In this document: piece by piece, positions 40,009-51,912 of the stretch
Layout of the letters: every line of letters starts with the position of its first letter
Position numbering within the stretch: the stretch's first letter is position 1
Source of the DNA: Calliopsis andreniformis
Lineage: Eukaryota; Arthropoda; Insecta; Hymenoptera; Andrenidae
Assembly: GCF_051401765.1 (NCBI RefSeq)
Contig: NW_027480464.1
Coordinates: 2,976,001-3,040,000, forward strand
Length of the DNA stretch: 64,000 nucleotides
Direction of reading: 5' to 3'
Position numbers and translations under genes: made by a program
The notes under the pieces: model-generated
Database searches by the model: none
What the model was told of the DNA's origin: nothing
Seen by the model: only the letters and a program-made list of their open reading frames with translations

Positions 40009-40127
40009 TCAATAGAATATCCTCAATTCACAGTTTTCAATACTCAATACTCAATCTGCAATCTTCAAACCTCTATCCACAAACGTCAATACTCATCACT
40101 CAACCCCCAACACTCAGTCCTCAATGT
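40009..40127 (+). repeat. 119-bp degenerate core, copy 27 (type C)
   Basis: Unit 15 CCAACAC, with unit 12 TCAATAC rather than TCAATCC. Confidence 0.9.
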
Positions 40128-40923
40128 TCAATCCTCAATCCTCAATCCTCAATCCTCAATCGCCAATCTTCAACCCTCAATACTCAATCTTCAATCCTCA
40201 ATCCTCAATCCTCAATCCCCAATCCTCATTCTTCAATCCTCAATACCCAATTCTCAATCTTCAATCCTCAATCCTCAATCCTCAATTCTCAATCCTCAAT
40301 CCTCAATTTTCAATCCTCTTTCTTCAATCCTCAATACCCAATACTCAATCTTGAATCCTCAATCCTCAATCCTCAATCCTCAATTCTCAATCCTCAATCC
40401 TCAGTCCTCAGTCCTCAAACCTCAACCCTCAACCCTCAGCCCTCATCGTCAATCCTCGATCTTCAATCCTCAATCCTCAATCTTCAATGCTCAATACTCA
40501 ATCTTCAATCCTCAATCCTCAGTTCTCAATCCTCAATCCTCAATCCTCAATCCTCAATCCTCAATCCTCAATCCTCAATCGTCAGTCTTCAATCCTCAAT
40601 ACTCAATCATCAATCCTCAATCCTCAATCCTTATTCTTCAATCCTCAATACCCAATCCTCAATCCTCAATCTATAATCCTCAAACCTCAATCCTCAATTC
40701 TCAATCCTCAATCCTCAGTCCTCAGTCCTCAAACCTCAATCGTCAACCCTCATTCCTCATCCTCCATCCTCAATACTCAATCTTCAATCCTCAAACCTCA
40801 ATCCTCAATCCTCAATGCTCAACCCTCAATCCTCAGTCCTCAAACCTCAATCCCGAATCCTCAATCCTGAATCCTCAATCTTCAGCCCTCAGTCCTCAAC
40901 AATCAATTGTCAATCCTCAATCC

Positions 40924-41042
40924 TCAATAGAATATCCTCAATTCACAGTTTTCAATACTCAATCCCCATTCTTCAATCTTCAAACCTCAATCCACAAACA
41001 TCAATTCCCATCACTCGACCCTCAACACTCAGTCCTCAGTCT
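40924..41042 (+). repeat. 119-bp degenerate core, copy 28 (type N, highly altered)
   Basis: Units 1-5 are standard. Then unit 7 is CCATTCT, unit 11 ACAAACA, unit 13 CCATCAC, unit 14 TCGACCC and unit 17 TCAGTCT. Phase is still exact over all 17 units. Units 1-8 match the truncated core at 55,580. Confidence 0.8.
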
Positions 41043-41964
41043 TCAATCCTCAATCCTCAATCCTCAATCTTCAGTCCTCAATACTCAATCTTCAATCCTC
41101 AATCCTCAATTCTCAATCCTCAATACTCAATCCTCAACCGTCAATCCTCAATCCCCAATTCTCAGTCTTCAATAGTCAAACCTCAATCCTCAATCCTCAA
41201 TCCTCAATCTTGAATCCTCAATACTCAATCTTCAATCCTGAATCCACAATCCTCAATCCTCAATCCTCAATGCTCAATCCTCAATCCTCAATCTTCAATC
41301 CTCAATACTCAATCTTCAATCCTCAATCCTCAATCCTCAATTCTCAATCCTCAATCCTCATTCTTCAATCCTCAATACCAAATCCTCAATCTTCAATCCT
41401 CAATTCTCAATCCTCAATTCTCAATCCTCAATCCTCGATCCTCAGACCTCAAACATCAATACTCGACCCTCAGTCCTCGTCCTCAATCCACAACACTGAA
41501 TCGTCAATCCTCAATCTTCAATCATCAATATACAATCTTCAGTCCACAATCCTCAATACTCAACCCTCAACCCTCAATCCGCGATACCCAATCCTCAATG
41601 TTCAATCCTCAATCCTCAATCCTCAATCATCAATCTTCAATCCTCAATACTCAATCCTCATTCTTCAATCCTCAATTCTCAATCCTCAATCCTCAATCCT
41701 CAATCCTCAATCCTCAGGCCTCAATTCTCAATCCTCAATACTCAATCCTCAACCGTCGATCCTCAATCCCCAATTCTCAGTCTTCAATAGTCAAACCTCA
41801 ATCCTCAATTCTCAATCCTCAATTCTGAATCCTCAATCCTCGATCCTCAGACCTCAAACATCAATACTCGACCCTCAGTCCTCGTCCTCAATCCACAACA
41901 CTGAATCGTCAATCCTCATTCTTCAATCCTCAATACCCAATCCTCAATCTTCAATCCTTTAATC
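40924..41964 (+). repeat. Atypical mosaic block with a 405-bp duplication
   Basis: The block begins with the most altered full core. About 41,391-41,515 recurs at about 41,796-41,920 (offset 405), including CTCGATCCTCAGACC and CACAACACTGAATCG. The phrase CAATTCTCAGTCTTCAATAG occurs near 41,156 and again near 41,771, and I noticed it nowhere else. An 8-bp spacing irregularity, TTTAATCC, follows 41,955. No gene is seen. Confidence 0.65.
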
Positions 41965-43153
41965 CTCAATCCTCAATTCTCAATAGTCTATCTTCAATCC
42001 TCAATCCTCAATCCTCAATCCTCAGTCTTCAATCCTCAATACTCAATCTTCAATCCTCAATCCTCAGTCCTCAAACCTCAATTTTGAATACTCAATCCTG
42101 AACCCTTAATCCTCGGCCCTCAGTCCTCAACAGTCAGTTGTCAATCCACAATCCTCAATAGAATATCCTCAATTCACAGTTTTCAATACTCAATACTCAA
42201 TCTGCAATCTTGAAACCTCTATCCACAAACGTCAATTCTCATCACTCAACCCTCTACACTCAGTCCTCAATGTTCAATCCTCAATCGTCAATCCTCAATC
42301 CTCAATCCTCAATCGTCAATCTTTAATCCTCAATACTCAATCTTCAATCCTCAATCCTCAATCCTTAATCCTCAATCCTCATTCTCCAATCCTCAATACC
42401 CAATACTTAATCCTCATTCCTCAACCCTCAACCCTCAATTCTCAATCCTCAATCCTCAATTTTCAATCCTCATTCATCAATCCTCAGTACCCAATACTCA
42501 ATCTTGAATCCTCAATCCTCAATCCTCAATCCTCAATCCTCAATCCTCAATCGTCAGTCTTCAATCCTCAATACTCAATCTTCAATCCTTAATACTCAAT
42601 CCTCAATCCTCATTCTTCAATCCTCAATACCCAATCCTCAATCCTCAATCTATAATCTTCAATCCTCAATCCTCAATTCTCAATCCCCAGTCCTCAGTCC
42701 ACAGTCCTCAAACCTCAATCCTCAACCCTCATTCCTCATCCTCAATCCTCAATCCTCAATCTTCAATCCTCAATCCTCAATACTTAATCTTCAATCCTCA
42801 ATCCTCAATTCTCAATCCTCAATCCTCAATCCTCAATCCTCAATCCTCAACCCTCAATCCTCAATTGTCAGTCTTCAATCCTCAATACTTAATCTTCAAT
42901 CCTCAATCCTCAATCCGCAATCCTCAATCTTCAATCCTCAATCCTCAATCCTCAATCCTCACTTCTCAATCTTCAATCCTCAATACTCAATCTTCAATCC
43001 TCAATCCTCAATCCTCAATCCTCAATCCTCAATCCTCAATCATCAATCTTCAATCCTCAATACTCAATCTTCAATCCTCAATCCTCAATCCTCAATCCTC
43101 AATCCTCATTCTTCAATCCTCAATACCCAATCCTCAATCTTCAATCCTCAATC
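41965..43153 (+). repeat. 1.19-kb tandem duplication, left copy
   Basis: Cores G at 42,155 and 43,344 are 1,189 bp apart; downstream points are 1,161 bp apart (42,504 and 43,665; 42,865 and 44,026). The 28-bp change is exactly four heptamers, present near 42,290 and absent near 43,470. Confidence 0.75.
42155..42273 (+). repeat. 119-bp degenerate core, copy 29 (type G)
   Basis: Same form as 2,242. The left flank has TCAACAG TCAGTTG. Confidence 0.9.
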
Positions 43154-44158
43154 CTCAATCCTCAACTCTCAATAGTCAATCTTCAATCCTCAATCCTCAA
43201 TCCTCAATCCTCAGTCTTCAATCCTCAATACTCAATCTTCAATCCTCAATCCTCAGTCCTCAAACCTCAATTCTGAATCCTCAATCCTGAACCCTTAATC
43301 CTCGGCCCTCAGTCCTCAACAATCAGTTGTCAATCCACAATCCTCAATAGAATATCCTCAATTCACAGTTTTCAATACTCAATACTCAATCTGCAATCTT
43401 GAAACCTCTATCCACAAACGTCAATTCTCATCACTCAACCCTCTACACTCAGTCCTCAATGTTCAATCCTCAATCGTCAATCTTTAATCCTCAATACTCA
43501 ATCTTCAATCCTCAATCCTCAATCCTTAATCCTCAATCCTCATTCTCCAATCCTCAATACCCAATCCTTAATCCTCATTCCTCAACCCTCAATCCTCAAT
43601 TCTCAATACTCAATCCTCAATTTTCAATCCTCATTCTTCAATCCTCAGTACCCAATACTCAATCTTGAATCCTCAATCCTCAATCCTCAATCCTCAATCC
43701 TCAATCCTCAATCGTCAGTCTTCAATCCTCAATACTCAATCTTCAATCCTCAATACTCAATCCTCAATACTCATTCTTCAATCCTCAATACCCAATCCTC
43801 AATCCTCAATCTATAATCCTCAATCCTCAATCCTCAATTCTCAATCCCCAGTCCTCAGTCCTCAGTCCTCAAACCTCAATCCTCAGCCCTCATTCCTCAT
43901 CCTCAATCCTCAATCCTCAATCGTCAATCCTCAATCCTCAATACTTAATCTTCAATCCTCAATCCTCAATTCTCAATCCTCAATCCTCAATCCTCAATCC
44001 TCAATCCTCAATCCTCAATCCTCAATTGTCTGTCTTCAATCTTCAATACTTAATCTTCAATCCTCAATCCTCAATCAGCAATCCTCAATCTTCAATCCTC
44101 AATCCTCAATCCTCAATCCTCACTTCTCAATCTTCAATCCTCAATACTCAATCCTCAA
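43154..44158 (+). repeat. 1.19-kb tandem duplication, right copy (truncated)
   Basis: This copy matches 41,965-42,997 and stops at about 44,158, where it switches to a CCTCATCCCCCAATCC phrase. Single-base differences are visible, for example CTGTCTTCAATCTTC near 44,030 against CAGTCTTCAATCCTC near 42,868, so it is older than the 3,166-bp duplication. Confidence 0.75.
43344..43462 (+). repeat. 119-bp degenerate core, copy 30 (type G)
   Basis: Duplicate of 42,155 at 1,189 bp. Four heptamers present after 42,273 are missing after this copy. Confidence 0.9.
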
Positions 44159-45461
44159 TCCTCATCCCCCAATCCTCAATGTTCAATCCTCAATACCCAA
44201 TCCTCAATCTTCAATCCTCAATCCTCAATCCTCAATCCTCAATCCTCAATCCTCAATCCTCAATCCTCAGTCCTCAATCCTCAGTCCTCAAACCTCAATC
44301 CTGAATCCTCAATCCTGAATCCTCAAACTTCATCCCTGAGTCCTCAACGATCATTTGTCAATCCTCAATCCTCAATCCTCAATCCTCAATCCTCAATACT
44401 CAATCTTCAATCCTCAATGCTCAATTCTCAATCCTCAATCCTCAATCCTCAATCCTCAATCCTCAATCCTCAATCCTCAATTGTCAGTCTTCAATCCTCA
44501 ATCCTCAATCCTCAATCCTCAATCCTCAATCCTCAATCCTCAATCGTCAACCCTCAATTTTCAATCCTCATTCTTCAATCCTCAATACCCAATACTCAAC
44601 CTTCAATCCTCAATCCTCAATCCTCAATCCTCAATTCTCAATCCTCAATCCTGAGTCCTCAGTCCTCAAACCTCAATCCTCAACCCTCAGCCCTCAGCCC
44701 TCATTGTCAATCCTCGGTGTTCAATCCTCAATCCTCAATCTTCAATGCTCGATACTCAATCTTCAATCCTCAATCCTCAATTCTCAATCCTCAATCCTCA
44801 ATCCTCAATCCTCAATCCTCAATCCTCGATCCTCAATCGTCAGTCTACAATTCTTAATACTCAATCTTCAATCCTCAATCCTCAATCCCCAATCCTCAAT
44901 CCTCATTCTTGAATCCTCAATACCCAATCCTCAATCCTTAATCTTTAATCCTCAATCCGCAATCCTCAACTCTCAATCCTCAATTCTCAGTCCTCAGTCC
45001 TCAAACCTCAATCCTCAACCCTCATTCCTCATCCTCAATCCTCAATCCTCAATCTTCAATCCTCAATCCTCAATCCTCAATCCTCAATACTCAATCTTCA
45101 ATCCTCAATGCTCAATTCTCAATCCTCAATCCTCAATCCTCAATCCGCAATCTATAATCCTCAACCCTCAATCCTGAATTCTCAATTCTCAATCCTCAGT
45201 CCTCATTCTTCAATCCTCAATACCCAATCCTCAATCCTCAATCTATAATCCTCAACCCTCAATCCTCAATTCTCAATCCTCAATCCTCAATAGTCAATCT
45301 TCAATCCTCAACCCTCAATCCTCAATCCTCAGCCTTCAATCCTCAATACTCAGTCTTCAATCCTCAATCCTCAGTCCTCAAATCTCAGTTCTGAATCCTT
45401 AATCCTGAATCCTTAATCCTCGTCCCTCAGTCCTCAACAATCAGTCGTCTATCCTCAATCC
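44159..45461 (+). repeat. Mosaic heptamer block, no core
   Basis: About 1.3 kb without a 119-bp core. It holds assorted variant phrases, including GAGTCCTCAACGATCA near 44,337 that recurs near 53,366 and 62,367. It ends with the left flank of the core at 45,462. An EcoRI site (GAATTC) lies at 45,176. No gene, terminator or unique sequence is seen. Confidence 0.7.
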
Positions 45462-45580
45462 TCAATAGAATATCCTCAATTCACAGTTTTCAATACTCAA
45501 TACTCAATCTGCCATCTTCAAACCTCTATCCACAAACGTCAATTATCATCACTCAACCCTCAACACTCAGTGCTCAATGT
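45462..45580 (+). repeat. 119-bp degenerate core, copy 31 (type A)
   Basis: Unit 8 is GCCATCT, unit 12 TCAATTA, unit 16 TCAGTGC. It holds the left breakpoint of the 3,166-bp duplication. Confidence 0.9.
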
Positions 45581-47746
45581 TCAATCCTCAATCCTCAATC
45601 CTCAATCCTCAATCCTCAATCTTCAATCCTCAATACTCAATCTTCAATCATCAATCCTCAATCCTCAATCCTCAATCCTCATCCTTCAATCCTCAATACC
45701 CAATCCTCAATCTTCAATCCTCAATCCTCAATCCTCAATTCTCAATCTTCAATCCTCAACCCTCAATCCTCATTCTTCAATCCTCAATACCCAATCCTCA
45801 ATCCTCAATCTATAATCCTCAACCCTCAATCCTCAATTCTCAATCCTCAATCCTCAGTCCTCATTCTTCAATCCTCAATACCCAATCCTCAATCCTCAAT
45901 CTATAATACTCAATCCTCAATCCTCAATTCTCAATCCTCAATCCTCAGTCCTCAGTCCTCAAACCTCAATCCTCAACCCTGATTCCTCATCCTCAATCCT
46001 CAATCCTCAACCTTCAATCCTCAATCCTCAATCCTCTATCCTCAATCCTCAATCCTCATTCTTCAATCCTCAATGCCCAATCCTCAATCTTCAATCCTCA
46101 ATCCTCAATCCTCAATTCTCAATCCTCAATCCTCAATCCTCAATCCTCAATCTTCAATCCTCAATACTCAATCTTCAATCCTCAATCCTCAATCCTCAAT
46201 CCTCAATCCTCATTCTTCAATCCTCAATACCAAATCCTCAATCTTCAATCCTCAATTCTCAATCCTCAATTCTCAATCCTCAATCCTCGATCCTCAGACC
46301 TCAGACATCAATACTCGACCCTCAGTCCTCGTCCTCAATCCACAACACTCAATCCTCAATCCTCAATCTTCAATCATCAATATACAATCTTCAGTCCACA
46401 ACCCTCAATCCTCAATGTTCAATCCGCGATACCCAATCCTCAATGTTCAATCCTCAATCCTCAATCCTCAATCATCAATCTTCAATCCTCAATACTCAAT
46501 CTTCAATCCTCAATCCTCAATTCTCAATCCTCAATCCTCAATCCTCAATCCTCAATCCTCAGGCCTCAATCCTCAATCGTCAGTCTTCAATCCTCAAAAC
46601 TCAATCTTCAATCCTCAATCCTCAATCCTCAATCCTCAACCCTCATTCTTCAATCCTCAATACCCAATCCTCAATGTTCAATCCTTTAATCCTCAATCCT
46701 CAATTCTCAATAGTCAATCTTCAATCCTCAATCCTCAATCCTCAATCCTCAGCCTTCAATCCTCAATACTCAATCTTCAATCCTCAATCCTCAATACTCA
46801 ATCCTCAATCCGCATTCTTCAATCCTCAATACCCAATCCTCAAACCTCAATCTTTAATTCTCAATCCTCAATCCTCAATCCTCAATCTTCAATCCTCAAT
46901 ACTCAATCCTCAATCCTCAATCCACAATCCTCAATCCTCAATCCTCATTCTTCAATCCTCAATACCCAATCCTCAATCTTCAATCCTCAATCCACAATCC
47001 TTAATTCTCAATCCTCAATACTCAATTTTCAATCCTCATTCTTCAATCCTCAATACCCAATACTCAATCTTCAATCCTCAATCCTCAATTCTCAATCCTC
47101 AATTCTCAGTCCTCAGTCCTCAAACCTCAATCCTCAACACTCAACCCTCATCGTCAATCCTCAATCTTCAATCCTCAATCCTCAATCTTCAATGCTCAAT
47201 ACACAATCTTCAATCCTCAATCCTCAATTCTCAAGCCTCAATCCTCAATCCTCAATCCTCAATCCTCAATCCTCAACCCTCAATCGTCAGTCATCAATCC
47301 TCAATACTCAATCTTCAATCCTCAATCCTCAATCCTGAATCCTCAATCCTCATTCTTCAATCCTCAGTACCCAATCCTCAATCCTCAATCTTTAATCCTC
47401 AATCCTCAATCCTCAATTCTCAATCCTCAATCCTCAGTCCTCAGTACTCAATCCTCAACCCTCAACCCTCATCCCTCATCCTCAATCCTCAATCCTCAAT
47501 CTTCAACAATCAATACTCAGTCCACAATCCTCAATCATCAAACCTCAACCCTCAATTCTCAATCCTCAATCATCAATCCTCAATCCTCAATCCTCAATCC
47601 TCAATCCTCAACCGTCAATCTTCAATCCTCAGACCTCAAACATCAATACTCAACCCACAGTCCTCGTCCTCAATCCACAACCATCAATCCTCAACCCTCA
47701 ACCATCAATCCTCAATATTCAACCATCAATCCTCAATTCTCAATAC

Positions 47747-47886
47747 TCAATAGAATATCCTGAATTCTCATGGTTCAATACTCAATCCACAATATTCAAT
47801 AATCAAACCTCAATCCTCAAACATCTATTCTCAACACTCAATTCCCAACACTCAGTCCTCTCACTTCAATCCTCCATCCTCAACCC
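47747..47886 (+). repeat. 140-bp second element, copy 7
   Basis: Right-type TGAATTC, giving an EcoRI site at 47,762, and TCAATTC CCAACAC. Spacing to the next motif is 280 bp. Confidence 0.9.
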
Positions 47887-48627
47887 TCAATCCTCAAGCG
47901 TCAACCCTCAATCCTCAATGCTCAACCCTCAATCCTCAGTCCTCAAACCTCAATCCCGAATCCTCAATCCTGAATCCTCAATCTACAGCCCTCAGTCCTC
48001 AACAATCAATTGTCAATCGTCAATCCTCAATAGAATATCCTCAATTCTCAATCCTCAATCCTCGATCCTCAGACCTCAAACATCAATACTCAACCCTCAG
48101 TCCTCGTCCTCAATCCACAACACTCAATCCTCAATACTCAATCATCAACACTCAATCCTCAATGTTCAATCCGCGATACCCAATCCTCAATGTTCAATCC
48201 TCAATCCTCAATCCTCAATCATGAGTCTTCAATCCTCAATACTCAATCTTCAATCCTCAATCCTCAATTCTCAATCCTCAATCCTCAATCCTCAATCCTC
48301 AATCCTCAGTCCTCAATCCTCAATCGTCAGTCTTCAATCCTCAATACTCAATCTTCAATCCTCAATCCTCAATCCTCAATTCTCAACCCTCATTCTTCAA
48401 TCCTCAATACCCAATCCTCAATCTTCAATCCTCAATCCTCAATCCTCAATTCTCAATAGTCAATCTTCAATCCTCAATCCTCAATCCCCAGTCCTCAGTC
48501 TTCAATCCTCAATACTCAATCTTCAATCCTCAATCCTCAGTCCTCAAACCTCAATTCTGAATCCTCAATCCTGAACCCTTAATCCTCGGCCCTCAGTCCT
48601 CAACAATCAGTTGTCAATCCACAATCC

Positions 48628-48746
48628 TCAATAGAATATCCTCAATTCACAGTTTTCAATACTCAATACTCAATCTGCCATCTTCAAACCTCTATCCACA
48701 AACGTCAATTATCATCACTCAACCCTCAACACTCAGTGCTCAATGT
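48628..48746 (+). repeat. 119-bp degenerate core, copy 32 (type A)
   Basis: Identical to 45,462, but its left flank is that of a type G core (TCAGTTG TCAATCC ACAATCC). It is therefore a chimera at the duplication joint. Confidence 0.9.
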
Positions 48747-50912
48747 TCAATCCTCAATCCTCAATCCTCAATCCTCAATCCTCAATCTTCAATCCTCAAT
48801 ACTCAATCTTCAATCATCAATCCTCAATCCTCAATCCTCAATCCTCATCCTTCAATCCTCAATACCCAATCCTCAATCTTCAATCCTCAATCCTCAATCC
48901 TCAATTCTCAATCTTCAATCCTCAACCCTCAATCCTCATTCTTCAATCCTCAATACCCAATCCTCAATCCTCAATCTATAATCCTCAACCCTCAATCCTC
49001 AATTCTCAATCCTCAATCCTCAGTCCTCATTCTTCAATCCTCAATACCCAATCCTCAATCCTCAATCTATAATACTCAATCCTCAATCCTCAATTCTCAA
49101 TCCTCAATCCTCAGTCCTCAGTCCTCAAACCTCAATCCTCAACCCTGATTCCTCATCCTCAATCCTCAATCCTCAACCTTCAATCCTCAATCCTCAATCC
49201 TCTATCCTCAATCCTCAATCCTCATTCTTCAATCCTCAATGCCCAATCCTCAATCTTCAATCCTCAATCCTCAATCCTCAATTCTCAATCCTCAATCCTC
49301 AATCCTCAATCCTCAATCTTCAATCCTCAATACTCAATCTTCAATCCTCAATCCTCAATCCTCAATCCTCAATCCTCATTCTTCAATCCTCAATACCAAA
49401 TCCTCAATCTTCAATCCTCAATTCTCAATCCTCAATTCTCAATCCTCAATCCTCGATCCTCAGACCTCAGACATCAATACTCGACCCTCAGTCCTCGTCC
49501 TCAATCCACAACACTCAATCCTCAATCCTCAATCTTCAATCATCAATATACAATCTTCAGTCCACAACCCTCAATCCTCAATGTTCAATCCGCGATACCC
49601 AATCCTCAATGTTCAATCCTCAATCCTCAATCCTCAATCATCAATCTTCAATCCTCAATACTCAATCTTCAATCCTCAATCCTCAATTCTCAATCCTCAA
49701 TCCTCAATCCTCAATCCTCAATCCTCAGGCCTCAATCCTCAATCGTCAGTCTTCAATCCTCAAAACTCAATCTTCAATCCTCAATCCTCAATCCTCAATC
49801 CTCAACCCTCATTCTTCAATCCTCAATACCCAATCCTCAATGTTCAATCCTTTAATCCTCAATCCTCAATTCTCAATAGTCAATCTTCAATCCTCAATCC
49901 TCAATCCTCAATCCTCAGCCTTCAATCCTCAATACTCAATCTTCAATCCTCAATCCTCAATACTCAATCCTCAATCCGCATTCTTCAATCCTCAATACCC
50001 AATCCTCAAACCTCAATCTTTAATTCTCAATCCTCAATCCTCAATCCTCAATCTTCAATCCTCAATACTCAATCCTCAATCCTCAATCCACAATCCTCAA
50101 TCCTCAATCCTCATTCTTCAATCCTCAATACCCAATCCTCAATCTTCAATCCTCAATCCACAATCCTTAATTCTCAATCCTCAATACTCAATTTTCAATC
50201 CTCATTCTTCAATCCTCAATACCCAATACTCAATCTTCAATCCTCAATCCTCAATTCTCAATCCTCAATTCTCAGTCCTCAGTCCTCAAACCTCAATCCT
50301 CAACACTCAACCCTCATCGTCAATCCTCAATCTTCAATCCTCAATCCTCAATCTTCAATGCTCAATACACAATCTTCAATCCTCAATCCTCAATTCTCAA
50401 GCCTCAATCCTCAATCCTCAATCCTCAATCCTCAATCCTCAACCCTCAATCGTCAGTCATCAATCCTCAATACTCAATCTTCAATCCTCAATCCTCAATC
50501 CTGAATCCTCAATCCTCATTCTTCAATCCTCAGTACCCAATCCTCAATCCTCAATCTTTAATCCTCAATCCTCAATCCTCAATTCTCAATCCTCAATCCT
50601 CAGTCCTCAGTACTCAATCCTCAACCCTCAACCCTCATCCCTCATCCTCAATCCTCAATCCTCAATCTTCAACAATCAATACTCAGTCCACAATCCTCAA
50701 TCATCAAACCTCAACCCTCAATTCTCAATCCTCAATCATCAATCCTCAATCCTCAATCCTCAATCCTCAATCCTCAACCGTCAATCTTCAATCCTCAGAC
50801 CTCAAACATCAATACTCAACCCACAGTCCTCGTCCTCAATCCACAACCATCAATCCTCAACCCTCAACCATCAATCCTCAATATTCAACCATCAATCCTC
50901 AATTCTCAATAC

Positions 50913-51052
50913 TCAATAGAATATCCTGAATTCTCATGGTTCAATACTCAATCCACAATATTCAATAATCAAACCTCAATCCTCAAACATCTATTCTCAA
51001 CACTCAATTCCCAACACTCAGTCCTCTCACTTCAATCCTCCATCCTCAACCC
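50913..51052 (+). repeat. 140-bp second element, copy 8
   Basis: Identical to 47,747, offset 3,166 bp; EcoRI site at 50,928. Confidence 0.9.
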
Positions 51053-51793
51053 TCAATCCTCAAGCGTCAACCCTCAATCCTCAATGCTCAACCCTCAATC
51101 CTCAGTCCTCAAACCTCAATCCCGAATCCTCAATCCTGAATCCTCAATCTACAGCCCTCAGTCCTCAACAATCAATTGTCAATCGTCAATCCTCAATAGA
51201 ATATCCTCAATTCTCAATCCTCAATCCTCGATCCTCAGACCTCAAACATCAATACTCAACCCTCAGTCCTCGTCCTCAATCCACAACACTCAATCCTCAA
51301 TACTCAATCATCAACACTCAATCCTCAATGTTCAATCCGCGATACCCAATCCTCAATGTTCAATCCTCAATCCTCAATCCTCAATCATGAGTCTTCAATC
51401 CTCAATACTCAATCTTCAATCCTCAATCCTCAATTCTCAATCCTCAATCCTCAATCCTCAATCCTCAATCCTCAGTCCTCAATCCTCAATCGTCAGTCTT
51501 CAATCCTCAATACTCAATCTTCAATCCTCAATCCTCAATCCTCAATTCTCAACCCTCATTCTTCAATCCTCAATACCCAATCCTCAATCTTCAATCCTCA
51601 ATCCTCAATCCTCAATTCTCAATAGTCAATCTTCAATCCTCAATCCTCAATCCCCAGTCCTCAGTCTTCAATCCTCAATACTCAATCTTCAATCCTCAAT
51701 CCTCAGTCCTCAAACCTCAATTCTGAATCCTCAATCCTGAACCCTTAATCCTCGGCCCTCAGTCCTCAACAATCAGTTGTCAATCCACAATCC

Positions 51794-51912
51794 TCAATAG
51801 AATATCCTCAATTCACAGTTTTCAATACTCAATACTCAATCTGCAATCTTGAAACCTCTATCCACAAACGTCAATTCTCATCACTCAACCCTCTACACTC
51901 AGTCCTCAATGT
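51794..51912 (+). repeat. 119-bp degenerate core, copy 33 (type G)
   Basis: Unit 9 TGAAACC, unit 15 TCTACAC. It has the same left flank as 48,628 and marks the end of the 3,166-bp duplication. Confidence 0.9.

Larger units (their letters stand above)
36290..40923 (+). repeat. Diverged G-A-P-C unit, remainder (starts from core G at 35,149)
   Basis: Cores A, a degenerate P and C lie at 36,694, 38,229 and 40,009, and a 140-bp element at 39,122. The part from 39,122 matches 12,372-13,950 with the offset rising from 26,750 to 26,799. The 49-bp gain is a 42-bp insertion of six units that includes TCAAGCG, plus one unit. A local repeat of about 320 bp links 37,312 and 37,632. It has more base differences from the 10.5-kb copies than they have from one another. 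Confidence 0.7.
45462..48627 (+). repeat. 3,166-bp tandem duplication, left copy
   Basis: All landmarks recur 3,166 bp downstream: the GCCATCT unit at 45,511, ATG points at 45,570, 46,073 and 46,443, and the 140-bp element at 47,747. Two long translated stretches (421 and 436 residues) have exactly the same peptide in both copies. The left breakpoint falls inside the core at 45,462, since bases just upstream differ (CAGTCGTCTATCC against CAGTTGTCAATCC). Confidence 0.9.
48628..51793 (+). repeat. 3,166-bp tandem duplication, right copy
   Basis: I see no difference from 45,462-48,627 over the parts compared. EcoRI sites at 47,762 and 50,928 are 3,166 bp apart. The right breakpoint is inside the core at 51,794, whose later units revert to type G (TGAAACC). 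This is what unequal exchange between two misaligned cores would leave. Confidence 0.9.
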
